From: Verrucomicrobiota bacterium
GTDB lineage: Bacteria; Verrucomicrobiota; Verrucomicrobiia; Limisphaerales; UBA1096
NCBI GenBank assembly: GCA_015658765.1
Contig: DQOE01000361.1
Span: forward strand, 1 to 8,158
Reading direction: 5' to 3'
Length of the DNA: 8,158 bases
Numbering within the stretch: the first letter of the stretch is position 1; each line of letters begins with the position of its first letter. The notes under the pieces are model-generated. The model saw nothing but the letters and a program-made list of their open reading frames with translations. It had not been told where the DNA came from and searched no databases. Positions 1 to 6,947 of the stretch are shown one piece after another. Both the position numbers and the translations under genes were made by a program.

Positions 1-144
1 CAAAGCAAAGCCGGTGTCGAAAACAAAGATTACACCGCACAAAAAGCCCTCTTGGCCAAGGTCGAAAAAGGCGAACTCACCCGCGACGACCTGCTGAACC
101 GGGGCAGCGAACTCCTCAACGAGGAAGTCGCCGCCGTGGCCTGA
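1..144 (+). CDS. 3' end of an unrecognised protein (partial)
   Basis: An open frame enters from the left edge and ends at TGA 142-144, giving 47 residues of a C-terminus that finishes in ..LLNEEVAAVA. The segment is rich in Lys, Glu, Leu and Ala, lacks hydrophobic stretches, and looks like the helical tail of a cytoplasmic protein. I do not recognise the family. That it is a real gene end is supported by the strong intrinsic terminator 22 bases after the stop and by ordinary codon use. The frame contains one exact copy of the CTTGGCCAAG palindrome, read as Leu-Ala-Lys. Function cannot be inferred from what is visible; the start lies outside the window. Confidence 0.6.
   Translation, partial: QSKAGVENKDYTAQKALLAKVEKGELTRDDLLNRGSELLNEEVAAVA
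51..60. repeat. CTTGGCCAAG palindrome, copy 1
   Basis: Exact 10-bp self-complementary decamer inside the left-edge partial gene, where it is read as Leu-Ala-Lys. It is a member of the over-represented family described in the findings. Confidence 0.85.
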
Positions 145-165
145 TCCCCTGCCCCGCACTTTGAC

Positions 166-191
166 AAAGCCCCCGCTTAGCCGGGGGCTTT
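166..191 (+). terminator. Rho-independent terminator after the left-edge gene
   Basis: A perfect 10-bp stem pairs AAAGCCCCCG (166-175) with CGGGGGCTTT (182-191) around a six-base loop, and the 3' arm runs into a short T tract (189-192). It sits 22 bases after the upstream stop, so it most likely ends transcription of that gene and insulates the aldehyde dehydrogenase gene, whose start is 40 bases further on. It also argues against the GTG at 193 as the start of that gene. Confidence 0.85.
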
Positions 192-200
192 TGTGTTGCC

Positions 201-210
201 CTTGGCCAAG
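201..210. repeat. CTTGGCCAAG palindrome, copy 2
   Basis: Exact decamer in the spacer between the terminator and the aldehyde dehydrogenase start, 21 bases before the ATG at 232, and followed by CGCC. Being outside coding sequence, this copy cannot be explained by codon use. It lies about where a leader or operator would lie, but its spread elsewhere in the window argues against a gene-specific operator. Confidence 0.8.
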
Positions 211-231
211 CGCCGGAACGACACTACGCCC

Positions 232-1647
232 ATGCAGCTTTTTCTTAACGGCGAATGGAACGGGCTCAGTGACACCGCCGAGGTGGTCAACCCGTACGAC
301 GGGTCGGTCATCGACACCGTGCCATGCGCCTCCCCTGCCGAGATCACCTCGGCGATCGACGGCCTGGCCAGGGGCGCCCAAGCCATGCGCAACATGCCGG
401 CGCACCAGCGGGTGGATATCCTACGCAAAGCCGCCTCGCTCATGCGCGAGCGGCAAGAGAAACTCGGCCGGTTGATCAGCACCGAGGAAGGCAAGGTGCT
501 GGCCGAGGGACACATCGAGGCCGGCAGGGCCGCCGAGACGATCGACCTCTCCGCCGACGAGGCGCGGGCATTGCACGGCGAAACCGTGCCGCTCGACTCC
601 ACACCCGGTGGCGTTGGCAAGCTCGGTTTTACGCTGCGCGTGCCGTGCGGTATCGTCGCAGCGATCACGCCGTTCAATTTTCCGATGAATCTCGTCGCGC
701 ACAAGGTCGGCCCGGCGATTGCCGCCGGCAACGCCGTGCTGCTCAAGCCGGCGTCCGACACCCCTCTGTCGGCGCTTAAACTGGTGGAGATTTTGCTCGA
801 GGCCGGTCTTCCGGCGGAAGCCATCGCGTGCATCACCGGGCCCGGCGCCGCGCTTGGCCAGGCAATCTGCACCGACCCGCGCGTCCGCAAAATCAGCTTC
901 ACCGGCAGTGCCGAGGTGGGCGAACAAATCTGCCGCCTGGCCGGGCTCAAGCGCGTCACGATGGAGCTTGGATCCAACAGCCCGGTAATCGTGCTCGACG
1001 ATGCCGATCCCGAAAAAGTGGCCACGGCCCTCGCCGTCACCGGCTTCGCCAACGCCGGGCAGGTCTGCATCTCCTCCCAGCGCGTCATCGCCACGCCGTC
1101 GATTCACGACGACCTGCTCGACGCCCTCAAGGCCAAGGTCGGGCAACTCACCGCCGGCGATCAACTCGCCGAGGGAACGAACGTCGGCCCACTCGTCCGT
1201 GAAGCCGACGCCAGGCGTGTGGAGGAGTGGCTTGGCCAAGCTCGCGACCAAGGGGCGGAACTGCTCTGCGGCGGCGACCGCGAAGGCTCCGTCGTGCAGC
1301 CGGCGGTGTTGGCCAACGTTAACCGAGACATGCGGATGAGCTGCGACGAACTGTTCGGCCCGGCGGTGGGCGTCACTCGCGCGGACAGCATCGACGATGC
1401 CATCCGCCTGGCCAACGACACGCGGTATGGCTTGAGCGCCTCCATCTTCACGCAGGACATCGACAAGGCGATCCGCTTCGCGCGCGAGGTGGACAGCGGC
1501 AATCTGCACATCAACTTCGGCACCGCGTGGCGCGCCGAGACCATGCCCTACGGCGGACTCAAAGACAGCGGCATGGGCAAGGAAGGCCCCAGGTACGCCG
1601 TGGAGGAAATGACCGAAACCAAAATGGTGGTCATTCATGGGAAATAA
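232..1647 (+). CDS. NAD(P)-dependent aldehyde dehydrogenase
   Basis: Aldehyde dehydrogenase superfamily enzyme of 471 residues, a normal full length, cytoplasmic, oxidising an aldehyde to a carboxylic acid with NAD(P). Visible landmarks: the oxyanion-hole Asn149 in PFNFP, the cofactor-binding Lys172 in LLKPASDTP, the Rossmann turn FTGSAEVG (223-230), the general base Glu245 in MELGSN, the catalytic Cys279 in NAGQVCISSQR, ELFGP (373-377), and the C-terminal PYGGLKDSGMGKEG (439-452). The overall look, with an ..EEMTETKMVVI tail, resembles GapN, lactaldehyde or succinate-semialdehyde dehydrogenase-like members; the substrate is not decided by what I see. An in-frame GTG at 193 would add 13 residues but abuts the terminator, so ATG 232 is preferred although no clear Shine-Dalgarno precedes it. 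The gene converges on the PQQ-propeller gene, 21 bases stop to stop. Confidence 0.93.
   Translation: MQLFLNGEWNGLSDTAEVVNPYDGSVIDTVPCASPAEITSAIDGLARGAQAMRNMPAHQRVDILRKAASLMRERQEKLGRLISTEEGKVLAEGHIEAGRAAETIDLSADEARALHGETVPLDSTPGGVGKLGFTLRVPCGIVAAITPFNFPMNLVAHKVGPAIAAGNAVLLKPASDTPLSALKLVEILLEAGLPAEAIACITGPGAALGQAICTDPRVRKISFTGSAEVGEQICRLAGLKRVTMELGSNSPVIVLDDADPEKVATALAVTGFANAGQVCISSQRVIATPSIHDDLLDALKAKVGQLTAGDQLAEGTNVGPLVREADARRVEEWLGQARDQGAELLCGGDREGSVVQPAVLANVNRDMRMSCDELFGPAVGVTRADSIDDAIRLANDTRYGLSASIFTQDIDKAIRFAREVDSGNLHINFGTAWRAETMPYGGLKDSGMGKEGPRYAVEEMTETKMVVIHGK
1231..1240. repeat. CTTGGCCAAG palindrome, copy 3 (12-bp form)
   Basis: Exact decamer inside the aldehyde dehydrogenase gene, extended to a 12-bp palindrome GCTTGGCCAAGC (1230-1241). 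It is read here as Leu-Gly-Gln-Ala, a different frame from copy 1, so the protein sequence does not account for the repeat. Confidence 0.85.
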
Positions 1648-1668
1648 TTTCCCGCACCGGTGAAGTTG

Positions 1669-2940
1669 TTAAAGGCTTTGGTCGCCGGACTTCTCTATAC
1701 GGTACAGGTGGGTGTCACTCCTCAGAAATAGCGCGCCATCAGCGATGGCTGGCGAAGCCTTGAAATTGCCTTTCAACTGATTGATTGCCAGAACCTCGAA
1801 TTTGTCAGAGGCGGCGACAATGGTGGTTTTTCCTTCACGGTTGCAGAAGTAGATGCGACCGCGAATCTCGACGGGCGAGGCGTCGTGGTTGCCGCCGAGA
1901 CGTTCGCGCCAATGCTCCCTGCCAGTCAAGGCGTCTACACAACTCGCCACGCCCCCATCATGCACGACAAAAAGTTTCCGTCCGACCAGAATTGGTGATG
2001 GAACATGAGGAATGCTGATGGAACGCTGCCAAACAACCTGATCGTCGCGGAGCCTGCCCTTGCCGGGGCGTACGGCATAGACACAGAAATGATCCTGGCG
2101 GATGGAACCCACGACATAAAACAGGCCGTTTCCGTAGGAAGGACGGCCCACGATGGAGAAACCGTTGTACGGCATCCACCACAGTTCCGAGCCGGTCGTG
2201 AGGTCATACGCCGCAACGTGGTCGGCCCCGGAGCAAACGAGTTGGGGGAAACCGTCGATGCGCTGAACAAGCGGCGTGGAGTAGGCCATTTTTGCGATGG
2301 ACCGCTTCTTGGCGGCGGCCTCGAGGTGTGCCCGCGGCTGCTTCCACTTGACCTTCCCCGTCCGCTTGTCGAGCGCTGCGATGAATTGCTTGTCGATGCC
2401 GTCGCAGGTGAGAATCAACAGGTCGCCATGAAGAATCGGCGAGCTGGCTCCCCCCTGAATCACGTTGTAATCGAACTCGGTGTTTTTCCAGAGGATGCCG
2501 CCGGCCGTGTCCAGGCACACGGTGCCGCGCGGGCCGAAGTGGACGTACACGCGCTCGCCGTCCAGCACCGGCGTCGGGGAGGCGTAGCCATTCAAACGAT
2601 GGCGCGGGCCTGCGTCCCCCGGCGTCAACACCTCGACATTGTGCAGCAATTTGCCGCTGGTTTTGTCAATGCAAACGGCGTGGAGGGACTTGCCCTCGGC
2701 ATCGGCGCTGGTCATCCAGACTTGGTTGCCTGCAATCACCGGTGACGACCAGCCTTGGCCGGGCACTGCGGTTTTCCAGGTGATGTTTTTGCCTTCCTCC
2801 CAGTGGATGGGAATGCCCTTTTGGTCGGAGTGCCCCTGCCCGTCGGGTCCGCGAAACTGCGGCCAGTCGGCTGTCGAATAGACGACGGCGAGCAGAAAGG
2901 CCAAGCTTGTAAAATTAAGATGGAATGAACTCGATTTCAT
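1669..2940 (-). CDS. Secreted PQQ-like beta-propeller repeat protein
   Basis: A 423-residue protein. A signal peptide is visible at residues 1-24 (charged start, hydrophobic core LAFLLAVV, small residues before the mature end). The mature protein starts with DWPQFRGPDGQG (25-36), a recurring opening of PQQ-like propellers in Planctomycetota and Verrucomicrobiota. Blade repeats of the type S-P-x-x-x-x-x-x-V-Y / A-x-D-x-x-T-G-x-x-x-W follow, for example at about 66-98, 121-151, 167-200, 221-254, 315-344 and 354-380, so it should fold as a BamB/PQQ-type propeller in the periplasm or outside the cell. It shows no haem motif and no obvious quinoprotein alcohol dehydrogenase active site, so enzymatic activity is unproven; a scaffold or binding role is as likely. 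The upstream ATG in the same frame (3171) would add 77 uncharacteristic residues and bury the signal peptide, hence the start at 2940. No Shine-Dalgarno is apparent. A small exported-protein ORF lies 68 bases upstream on the same strand. Confidence 0.9.
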   Translation of the reverse strand: MKSSSFHLNFTSLAFLLAVVYSTADWPQFRGPDGQGHSDQKGIPIHWEEGKNITWKTAVPGQGWSSPVIAGNQVWMTSADAEGKSLHAVCIDKTSGKLLHNVEVLTPGDAGPRHRLNGYASPTPVLDGERVYVHFGPRGTVCLDTAGGILWKNTEFDYNVIQGGASSPILHGDLLILTCDGIDKQFIAALDKRTGKVKWKQPRAHLEAAAKKRSIAKMAYSTPLVQRIDGFPQLVCSGADHVAAYDLTTGSELWWMPYNGFSIVGRPSYGNGLFYVVGSIRQDHFCVYAVRPGKGRLRDDQVVWQRSISIPHVPSPILVGRKLFVVHDGGVASCVDALTGREHWRERLGGNHDASPVEIRGRIYFCNREGKTTIVAASDKFEVLAINQLKGNFKASPAIADGALFLRSDTHLYRIEKSGDQSL

Positions 2941-3008
2941 GGGAACAGAATCGGCAAGTGGTGAAAAAAGGTAGAGCCACCAACCCGCGTCGTCAAAGCC
3001 CTTTCGGC

Positions 3009-3263
3009 TTATTTTGGCGGATCGAGCCACTCCGGGTCGTACGGTGTTAGCGCGGTCACTCCGGCGAGGTGGTTCAGCACGTTGCGCAGCAGTTTCGTCA
3101 GCTTGGGATCGGGGCCGGAACGCTCTCGCGATCCGGGTAGGCATGCAGTCCTTGCAGTTCGATGGCTCCATTGGCGGGGGCAGCCAAGGCCAAAAGCAGC
3201 ATGGCTGTTGTCATGCCGTGAGCGACCGCAGCTCGCCTCCGGTCGTCTCGTTGTCTTTTTCAT
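3009..3263 (-). pseudogene. Small exported protein gene, apparently double-frameshifted
   Basis: The uninterrupted frame from ATG 3263 to TAA 3009 encodes 84 residues, begins MKKTTRR and ends ..YDPEWLDPPK, but its middle part is unlike a protein (many Arg, Ser, His and Cys). Read one base later, that middle part gives a typical Sec signal core, MTTAMLLLALAAPANGA (3214 downwards), then ..ELQGLHAYPDRESVPA. Removing one base near 3240 and adding one C in the C run near 3113 would join the parts into a single secreted protein of about 84 residues with an Arg-rich n-region. An AGGGCAGG stretch ends about 8-10 bases before ATG 3263 and could be its ribosome binding site. I do not recognise the family. 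It lies 68 bases upstream of the PQQ-propeller gene on the same strand and may share its transcript. Alternatives are two sequencing errors, a decayed gene, or a chance ORF. Confidence 0.45.
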
Positions 3264-3461
3264 TTTGAATACCTGCCCTTGACCAAGCGCCTCTTCCTTA
3301 ATTGGTTATGCGGAGGCCGATGCTGGTGTGATTGTGCCGAATGTCAAAACACTTTGAAAAAATCTTCCCCGAACAAAATAAACTCGCGTTGCTTAAAATC
3401 GGCAAAGTAGGGTCGCCGCATGTGCTTCACCCGCTTCCGCCGACAGGAGGAGACCGAATAA
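3264..3461. promoter_or_regulatory. Divergent intergenic region
   Basis: About 200 AT-richer bases separate the minus-strand small ORF/PQQ-propeller pair from the plus-strand transporter, so promoters for both directions should lie here. A plausible plus-strand promoter is TTGAAA (3354-3359), a 17-base spacer, then AATAAA (3377-3382), a partial match to the -35/-10 consensus. A one-mismatch copy of the palindrome, CTTGACCAAG, sits at 3278-3287, followed by CGCC as in copy 2. I see no convincing operator or RNA structure. Confidence 0.4.
3445..3452 (+). promoter_or_regulatory. Strong Shine-Dalgarno of the MFS gene
   Basis: AGGAGGAG ends nine bases before the ATG at 3462 and fixes that start. 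It is the only strong ribosome binding site in the window; the other genes have weak ones or none. Confidence 0.85.
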
Positions 3462-4862
3462 ATGTCGAATGACTCCAGGACTGACCCTCGCCCGTGGCAC
3501 TCGGGTATCACACGCTATCAATGGATGGTGTTGGTTGTTGCCTCGCTTGGGTGGGTGTTCGATATTTTCGAGGGCCAAATTTTCGTTGCATCGATGCGCG
3601 ATGCCATGCCGGATCTGCTCGGGGTATCCCCCGATCATGACTCGGTGCGCACCTGGAACGACCGTGCCTTTGGCTTCTTCCTGCTGGGTGGCGCGTTCGG
3701 CGGCGTGGTGTTTGGCATGATCAGCGACCGCATTGGCCGCGCCCGGACGATGATCTACACCATTCTGTTTTACTCGCTCTTCACCTGCCTGAGCGCCTTT
3801 TCACAGGAGCCGTGGCACATGGTGGTGCTGCGGTTCCTCGTGGCGATGGGCGTCGGCGGCGAATGGGCCGTGGCCAGCGCCATGGTGGCCGAGGTGATGC
3901 CCAGGCGATCGCGCCCGGTGATGAGTTCTATTTTTCATGCCTCGAGTGTCTTCGGCACCTTGCTGGCAGTGGCGGCTATTTATTTGCTGATTGGAAACCC
4001 GGAATTAAACGCGTGGCTGGCTGGCAAAGGCATCGACGGCTGGCGTGTGGGGTTTGCCATCGGCGTGTTGCCGGCATTTCTCACGCTTTGGATTCGCTGG
4101 AAACTGCACGAACCGGAGAGCTGGACCGCCGCCCGCGACCGCGCCGTGCGGGATGAAACCCAGCGGACAGGCCGGATCGGCGAGCTCTTCTCCGCAGCCC
4201 ACCGGCGTAACACATTGATCGGCGTGACCCTTGCGACCATCGGTCTGGTCACGTTTTGGGGAGGCCACATCTACGGCAAAAACGCCCTCATGCGCCAGGC
4301 ACAGGCCGAGGTTTTGATGATGGAAAACATCGGCGCCGACGCTGATAAAGAGGTGAAGAATGCGGCTTTTGAGAAGCACAAGTCCGAAATCAAGCGGGCC
4401 GAGATGACGAGCATGGCGCTGAACACTACCGGAGCGGGCCTGGGCCTCGTGCTCTTCGGCGGCATCTCGATCCGACTCGGGCGGAAGGGCGCCTTTGTAC
4501 TCTACCACGCGATGGCTTTTGTGATGATGCTGGTGATGTTCCAGTGGCTGATTCCCGGCGACGCCTCCAAGGGAGTGCTCATGGTGTGCCTGCCTGTGTT
4601 CGGGTTTTTCACCGTGGGCATGCATGCGGGCTATGCCGTGTATTTTCCGGAACTGTACCCAACCCGCCTGCGCGGCACGGGAACGGGCTTTTGCTTCAAC
4701 ATGGGCCGGCTGGGCACCGCCGCCGCGTTCTTTGGCTTTGCCGCCATGGCCAGCCCGCCCACGCCAGAAACCAAGGCCATGTGGCTCGCGCCCCTGTTCC
4801 TGCTCGGCGTGGTCGTGGTGTTGTTCGCCAAGGAAACCCGCGACGAGGATTTGCCGGAGTAA
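3462..4862 (+). CDS. MFS transporter, probable metabolite:H+ symporter
   Basis: Major facilitator superfamily inner-membrane transporter of 466 residues with about twelve hydrophobic segments. The first helix carries GWVFDIFEGQ (30-39). The cytoplasmic loop 2-3 signature is GMISDRIGRART (85-96). GVGGEWAVASAMVAEVMPRRSR (130-151, helices 4-5) and FPELYPTRLRGTGTGF (395-410, helix 10-11 loop) are marks of the sugar/metabolite:H+ symporter branches that include sialate, aromatic-acid and dicarboxylate carriers. The substrate cannot be read from the sequence; the neighbouring sugar enzymes suggest a sugar or sugar acid. Unusual is a charged segment of about 44 residues (275-318, rich in Lys, Glu, Ala and Met) between helices 7 and 8, where most relatives have a short loop. 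The start is set by the strong upstream Shine-Dalgarno. The gene converges on the propeller hydrolase gene with 15 bases between stops. Confidence 0.92.
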   Translation: MSNDSRTDPRPWHSGITRYQWMVLVVASLGWVFDIFEGQIFVASMRDAMPDLLGVSPDHDSVRTWNDRAFGFFLLGGAFGGVVFGMISDRIGRARTMIYTILFYSLFTCLSAFSQEPWHMVVLRFLVAMGVGGEWAVASAMVAEVMPRRSRPVMSSIFHASSVFGTLLAVAAIYLLIGNPELNAWLAGKGIDGWRVGFAIGVLPAFLTLWIRWKLHEPESWTAARDRAVRDETQRTGRIGELFSAAHRRNTLIGVTLATIGLVTFWGGHIYGKNALMRQAQAEVLMMENIGADADKEVKNAAFEKHKSEIKRAEMTSMALNTTGAGLGLVLFGGISIRLGRKGAFVLYHAMAFVMMLVMFQWLIPGDASKGVLMVCLPVFGFFTVGMHAGYAVYFPELYPTRLRGTGTGFCFNMGRLGTAAAFFGFAAMASPPTPETKAMWLAPLFLLGVVVVLFAKETRDEDLPE

Positions 4863-4863
4863 G

Positions 4864-4878
4864 GCGGGGACGTCCCGC
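4864..4878. terminator. Small hairpin in the convergent spacer
   Basis: GCGGG (4864-4868) pairs with CCCGC (4874-4878), with a possible sixth G-T pair and a short loop, in the 15-base gap between the transporter stop and the stop of the opposing gene. There is no T run on either side, so it could be a weak bidirectional terminator or only an RNA 3'-end structure. Confidence 0.3.
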
Positions 4879-5852
4879 TACACCAGCGAAAACCCATCCG
4901 CCGCAAACTTGGCCAAGCGCATCTCGTGTGCCCCGTTGGCGCGGGTGAGTTCGTGGATGAAAACAATCTCATCGCCCATCCGCTGCGCGTCGATGTAGCG
5001 CAACGAGCCGGAGGCGTGGGGGCTGAGCACGACCGGGCCGTCCGGCGAGAGTACTTCCCATGAATTCAAATTGTCCGAGACGGCCAAGCCGGTTTTTTCC
5101 TCGTAGTTTTCATGATGACCGGCGCTGCCATCGTAGAATGCGTAGTAACGGCCATTGAGCGGCAACACACTGTTGATGCGACGGCAATATTTGTCCCACG
5201 CAGTGTCGCCCTCAGGCTCCAGCACGATGCCCTGCCAGTCCCACTGGTCAAGATCGGTGGAGGTGGCCAGCGCGGTGGCGCTGACGCATTCGCCGGTGTT
5301 GAAAATATCCAGCGAGTCATGCGATTTGTCGCCGGTGGTCGAGGTGCTTTTTGCGACGCTGAGGAAGAGATAATAAACGCCATCAACCTCCATCAGCCAC
5401 GGGTCCTTCACGCCCTCCAGCCCCAACTCGGTGGCGGTGAACAGGCGTTTCGTGTTGCCAGGATCAAGAGCCTCCACTGTATCCGCCCGGTTGACGGTGG
5501 TGCACCAGCGGCCATCTTCCGGGGCCACATAGCTGCTGAAGTAGCGCCATTGGCCGTCCGGGCCGCGCTTGAGGATGCTCTTCTCGATTGAGGCGGAATC
5601 GTACTGGCTTTTGCGCACCGACCACACGTCTTCAAACGATTCGAAATCGGTCGTCCTGGCGATTCGCGACTCGCCGCCGCGGTCAGGCTCCACCCCTCGC
5701 GGACGGCGGATTCGATAAGTGAGATACGCGGCCTGGTCAGCCTCGTCCCAGCACCAACCGGGCGCACCCACCCAATATCCTTTTTCGTCACCCACAGGCT
5801 CGCGAATAATCGCTCCCTCCAGCAGTTCCCTTTCAATGTTCAACCGGTTCAT
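4878..5852 (-). CDS. GH43/GH32-like five-bladed beta-propeller protein, probable glycosidase
   Basis: A 324-residue protein without signal peptide or membrane segments, so cytoplasmic. It has the repeat pattern of the GH43/62/32/68/117 five-bladed propeller superfamily: three blade strands of the type A-x-(S/T)-x-D-x-x-x-(W/F) at about 65-77 (ARTTDFESFEDVW), 195-207 (ATSTDLDQWDW) and 257-266 (AVSDNLNSWE), plus VKDPWLMEVDGVYYLF (148-163), the usual site of the acidic residue near the catalytic centre. The reaction is probably hydrolysis or phosphorolysis of a sugar linkage on an imported oligosaccharide; the catalytic triad cannot be assigned safely from sequence alone. Its ATG overlaps the TGA of the upstream oxidoreductase gene (ATGA, 5849-5852), with no Shine-Dalgarno, which indicates translational coupling and a shared substrate. 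The 3' end carries a palindrome copy, read as Leu-Ala-Lys. Confidence 0.75.
   Translation of the reverse strand: MNRLNIERELLEGAIIREPVGDEKGYWVGAPGWCWDEADQAAYLTYRIRRPRGVEPDRGGESRIARTTDFESFEDVWSVRKSQYDSASIEKSILKRGPDGQWRYFSSYVAPEDGRWCTTVNRADTVEALDPGNTKRLFTATELGLEGVKDPWLMEVDGVYYLFLSVAKSTSTTGDKSHDSLDIFNTGECVSATALATSTDLDQWDWQGIVLEPEGDTAWDKYCRRINSVLPLNGRYYAFYDGSAGHHENYEEKTGLAVSDNLNSWEVLSPDGPVVLSPHASGSLRYIDAQRMGDEIVFIHELTRANGAHEMRLAKFAADGFSLV
4908..4917. repeat. CTTGGCCAAG palindrome, copy 4
   Basis: Exact decamer near the 3' end of the propeller hydrolase gene, followed by CGC on the plus strand. It is read on the minus strand as Arg-Leu-Ala-Lys (residues 312-315). Confidence 0.85.
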
Positions 5853-6895
5853 TTGATCGTGATTATCTTTCTTGTGCGTATGGATTCCTCCGCCGCGATG
5901 GCCAGCAACGTGCCGTCGATGCAGTTGGCCACCGAGGTCAGCTGTGTCTCCCCTGTGCGGATGGCGCGGATGAAGGCCGGATGAATCTCAGCAAACCCCA
6001 AGTGCCCGCCCCAGCCAACGCCGCGCTTGGCCTTCACCTTGATGACTCGCGGCTCGCCTTTCCGCTTGCCGTGCTGCCAATGGAGAATCTGCAGATTGTC
6101 GAGGTCGGTCTGCAACACGCCTTGATCACCCACCACGCCCATCTCGAGCGTCTCCCTCGGCGGCTCGTGCGCGAACAGACAAAGATGCAGCGTGCCCTTC
6201 GCGCCGTTGGCGTAATCCCAGCTCACCGTCGCGTGGTCGTGTACCTGGTTGGCGCCGGGGATGACGCGGTTGACGGCGTTGCTGCCAAACGCGCTCACAC
6301 GCTTGGGCCGGTCGCCCACCCACCAGTTCATCAAGTCAAAGTGATGGCAGTTTTTATCGACGAGACAGCCACCGCTCTTTCGGCGATCCTGAATCCACTC
6401 GCGTGACTTGGGCTGGAACGGCCCGCGAAACTCCTTGCACCACGTCATGTGCGGCGTGCCGACCGCGCCAGCGTCCACCAACTTTTTGAACTTACCGAAA
6501 AACGGCGAGTACCGCAGCTCGTGGCCGATCATCAACACGCGATCGCTTTTCGCCGAGGCGCGCAACAGCTTGCGACACTCGGCCGGCGTGATGCCCGCGG
6601 GCTTCTCGAGAAAAAGATGTTTCCCCGCCTTGAGCGCCTCCAACGCCAGCGGCACATGGGTGAAGTTGGGCGAGGAGACCACCACCGCGTCGAGGTCACT
6701 GTGGATGAGGTCGCGTTCATTTTTGAACAACCGCATTCCCGGCGCCACCTCCATCGCCCGGGCGATGCGCCCGGGATCACCGGCGCAAAGGGCAACGGCC
6801 TCCGCCTGCCCCCGGCATTCCCGGTGGAACAACTGCAGATGGCTGAAGCCCATCGCTCCCACACCAACAAAGCCTATGCGAATTTTCCGTGCCAC
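5849..6895 (-). CDS. Gfo/Idh/MocA family NAD(P)-dependent oxidoreductase
   Basis: Sugar or polyol dehydrogenase-like protein of 348 residues, the usual size of the family, cytoplasmic. Domain 1 is a Rossmann fold starting RIGFVGVGAMGFSH (6-19), with the nucleotide-binding G-x-G-x-x-G at 11-16, followed by SSPNFTHVPLALEALKAGKH and the EKP motif (97-99). Domain 2 contains GGCLVDKNCHHFDLMNWW (175-192), the D/K-x-x-H-x-x-D region with the expected substrate-site His. The family oxidises or reduces sugars, inositols and aminosugars, or cleaves glycosides by an oxidation-elimination route; the substrate is unknown here. The frame stays open to an ATG at 7036, but that would overlap the Fic gene and add 47 residues of non-homologous sequence, so the GTG at 6895, just before the beta-1 strand, is preferred. 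The stop overlaps the start of the propeller hydrolase. The Fic gene ends 52 bases upstream on the same strand. Confidence 0.92.
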   Translation of the reverse strand: MARKIRIGFVGVGAMGFSHLQLFHRECRGQAEAVALCAGDPGRIARAMEVAPGMRLFKNERDLIHSDLDAVVVSSPNFTHVPLALEALKAGKHLFLEKPAGITPAECRKLLRASAKSDRVLMIGHELRYSPFFGKFKKLVDAGAVGTPHMTWCKEFRGPFQPKSREWIQDRRKSGGCLVDKNCHHFDLMNWWVGDRPKRVSAFGSNAVNRVIPGANQVHDHATVSWDYANGAKGTLHLCLFAHEPPRETLEMGVVGDQGVLQTDLDNLQILHWQHGKRKGEPRVIKVKAKRGVGWGGHLGFAEIHPAFIRAIRTGETQLTSVANCIDGTLLAIAAEESIRTRKIITIK

Positions 6896-6947
6896 GCGGC
6901 GCGGACTCTGCCCGAGGCCATGGCCATCGGGCAAGCCAAGCGTGCAT

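Noticed and set aside
193..231. GTG at 193 as start of the aldehyde dehydrogenase
   Set aside because: It directly follows the terminator T run, adds a non-conserved 13-residue leader, and the family-typical N-terminus begins at the ATG at 232.
1308..1317. GTTGGCCAAC, and CCTGGCCAGG at 363-372, as members of the palindrome family
   Set aside because: Each differs from CTTGGCCAAG at two symmetric positions; any palindrome with a GGCC core in GC-rich coding DNA will turn up occasionally, so they were not counted.
421..1638. Long minus-strand open frame of 405 codons opposite the aldehyde dehydrogenase
   Set aside because: It is a codon-bias shadow: the sequence is rich in Arg, Gly, His and Ala without any domain, while the opposite strand encodes a complete, motif-perfect aldehyde dehydrogenase.
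2005..2745. Plus-strand open frame of 246 codons inside the PQQ-propeller gene
   Set aside because: Antisense to a clear signal-peptide beta-propeller protein, with no ribosome binding site and no recognisable fold.
2995..3015. Hairpin AAGCC/GGCTT followed by ATTTT as a terminator
   Set aside because: Only a five-base stem, and on the plus strand, where no gene ends; it also overlaps the stop of the small minus-strand ORF.
3905..3912. GCGATCGC, the cyanobacterial HIP1 octamer
   Set aside because: Only a single copy, inside the transporter gene; it carries no signal of iteration here.
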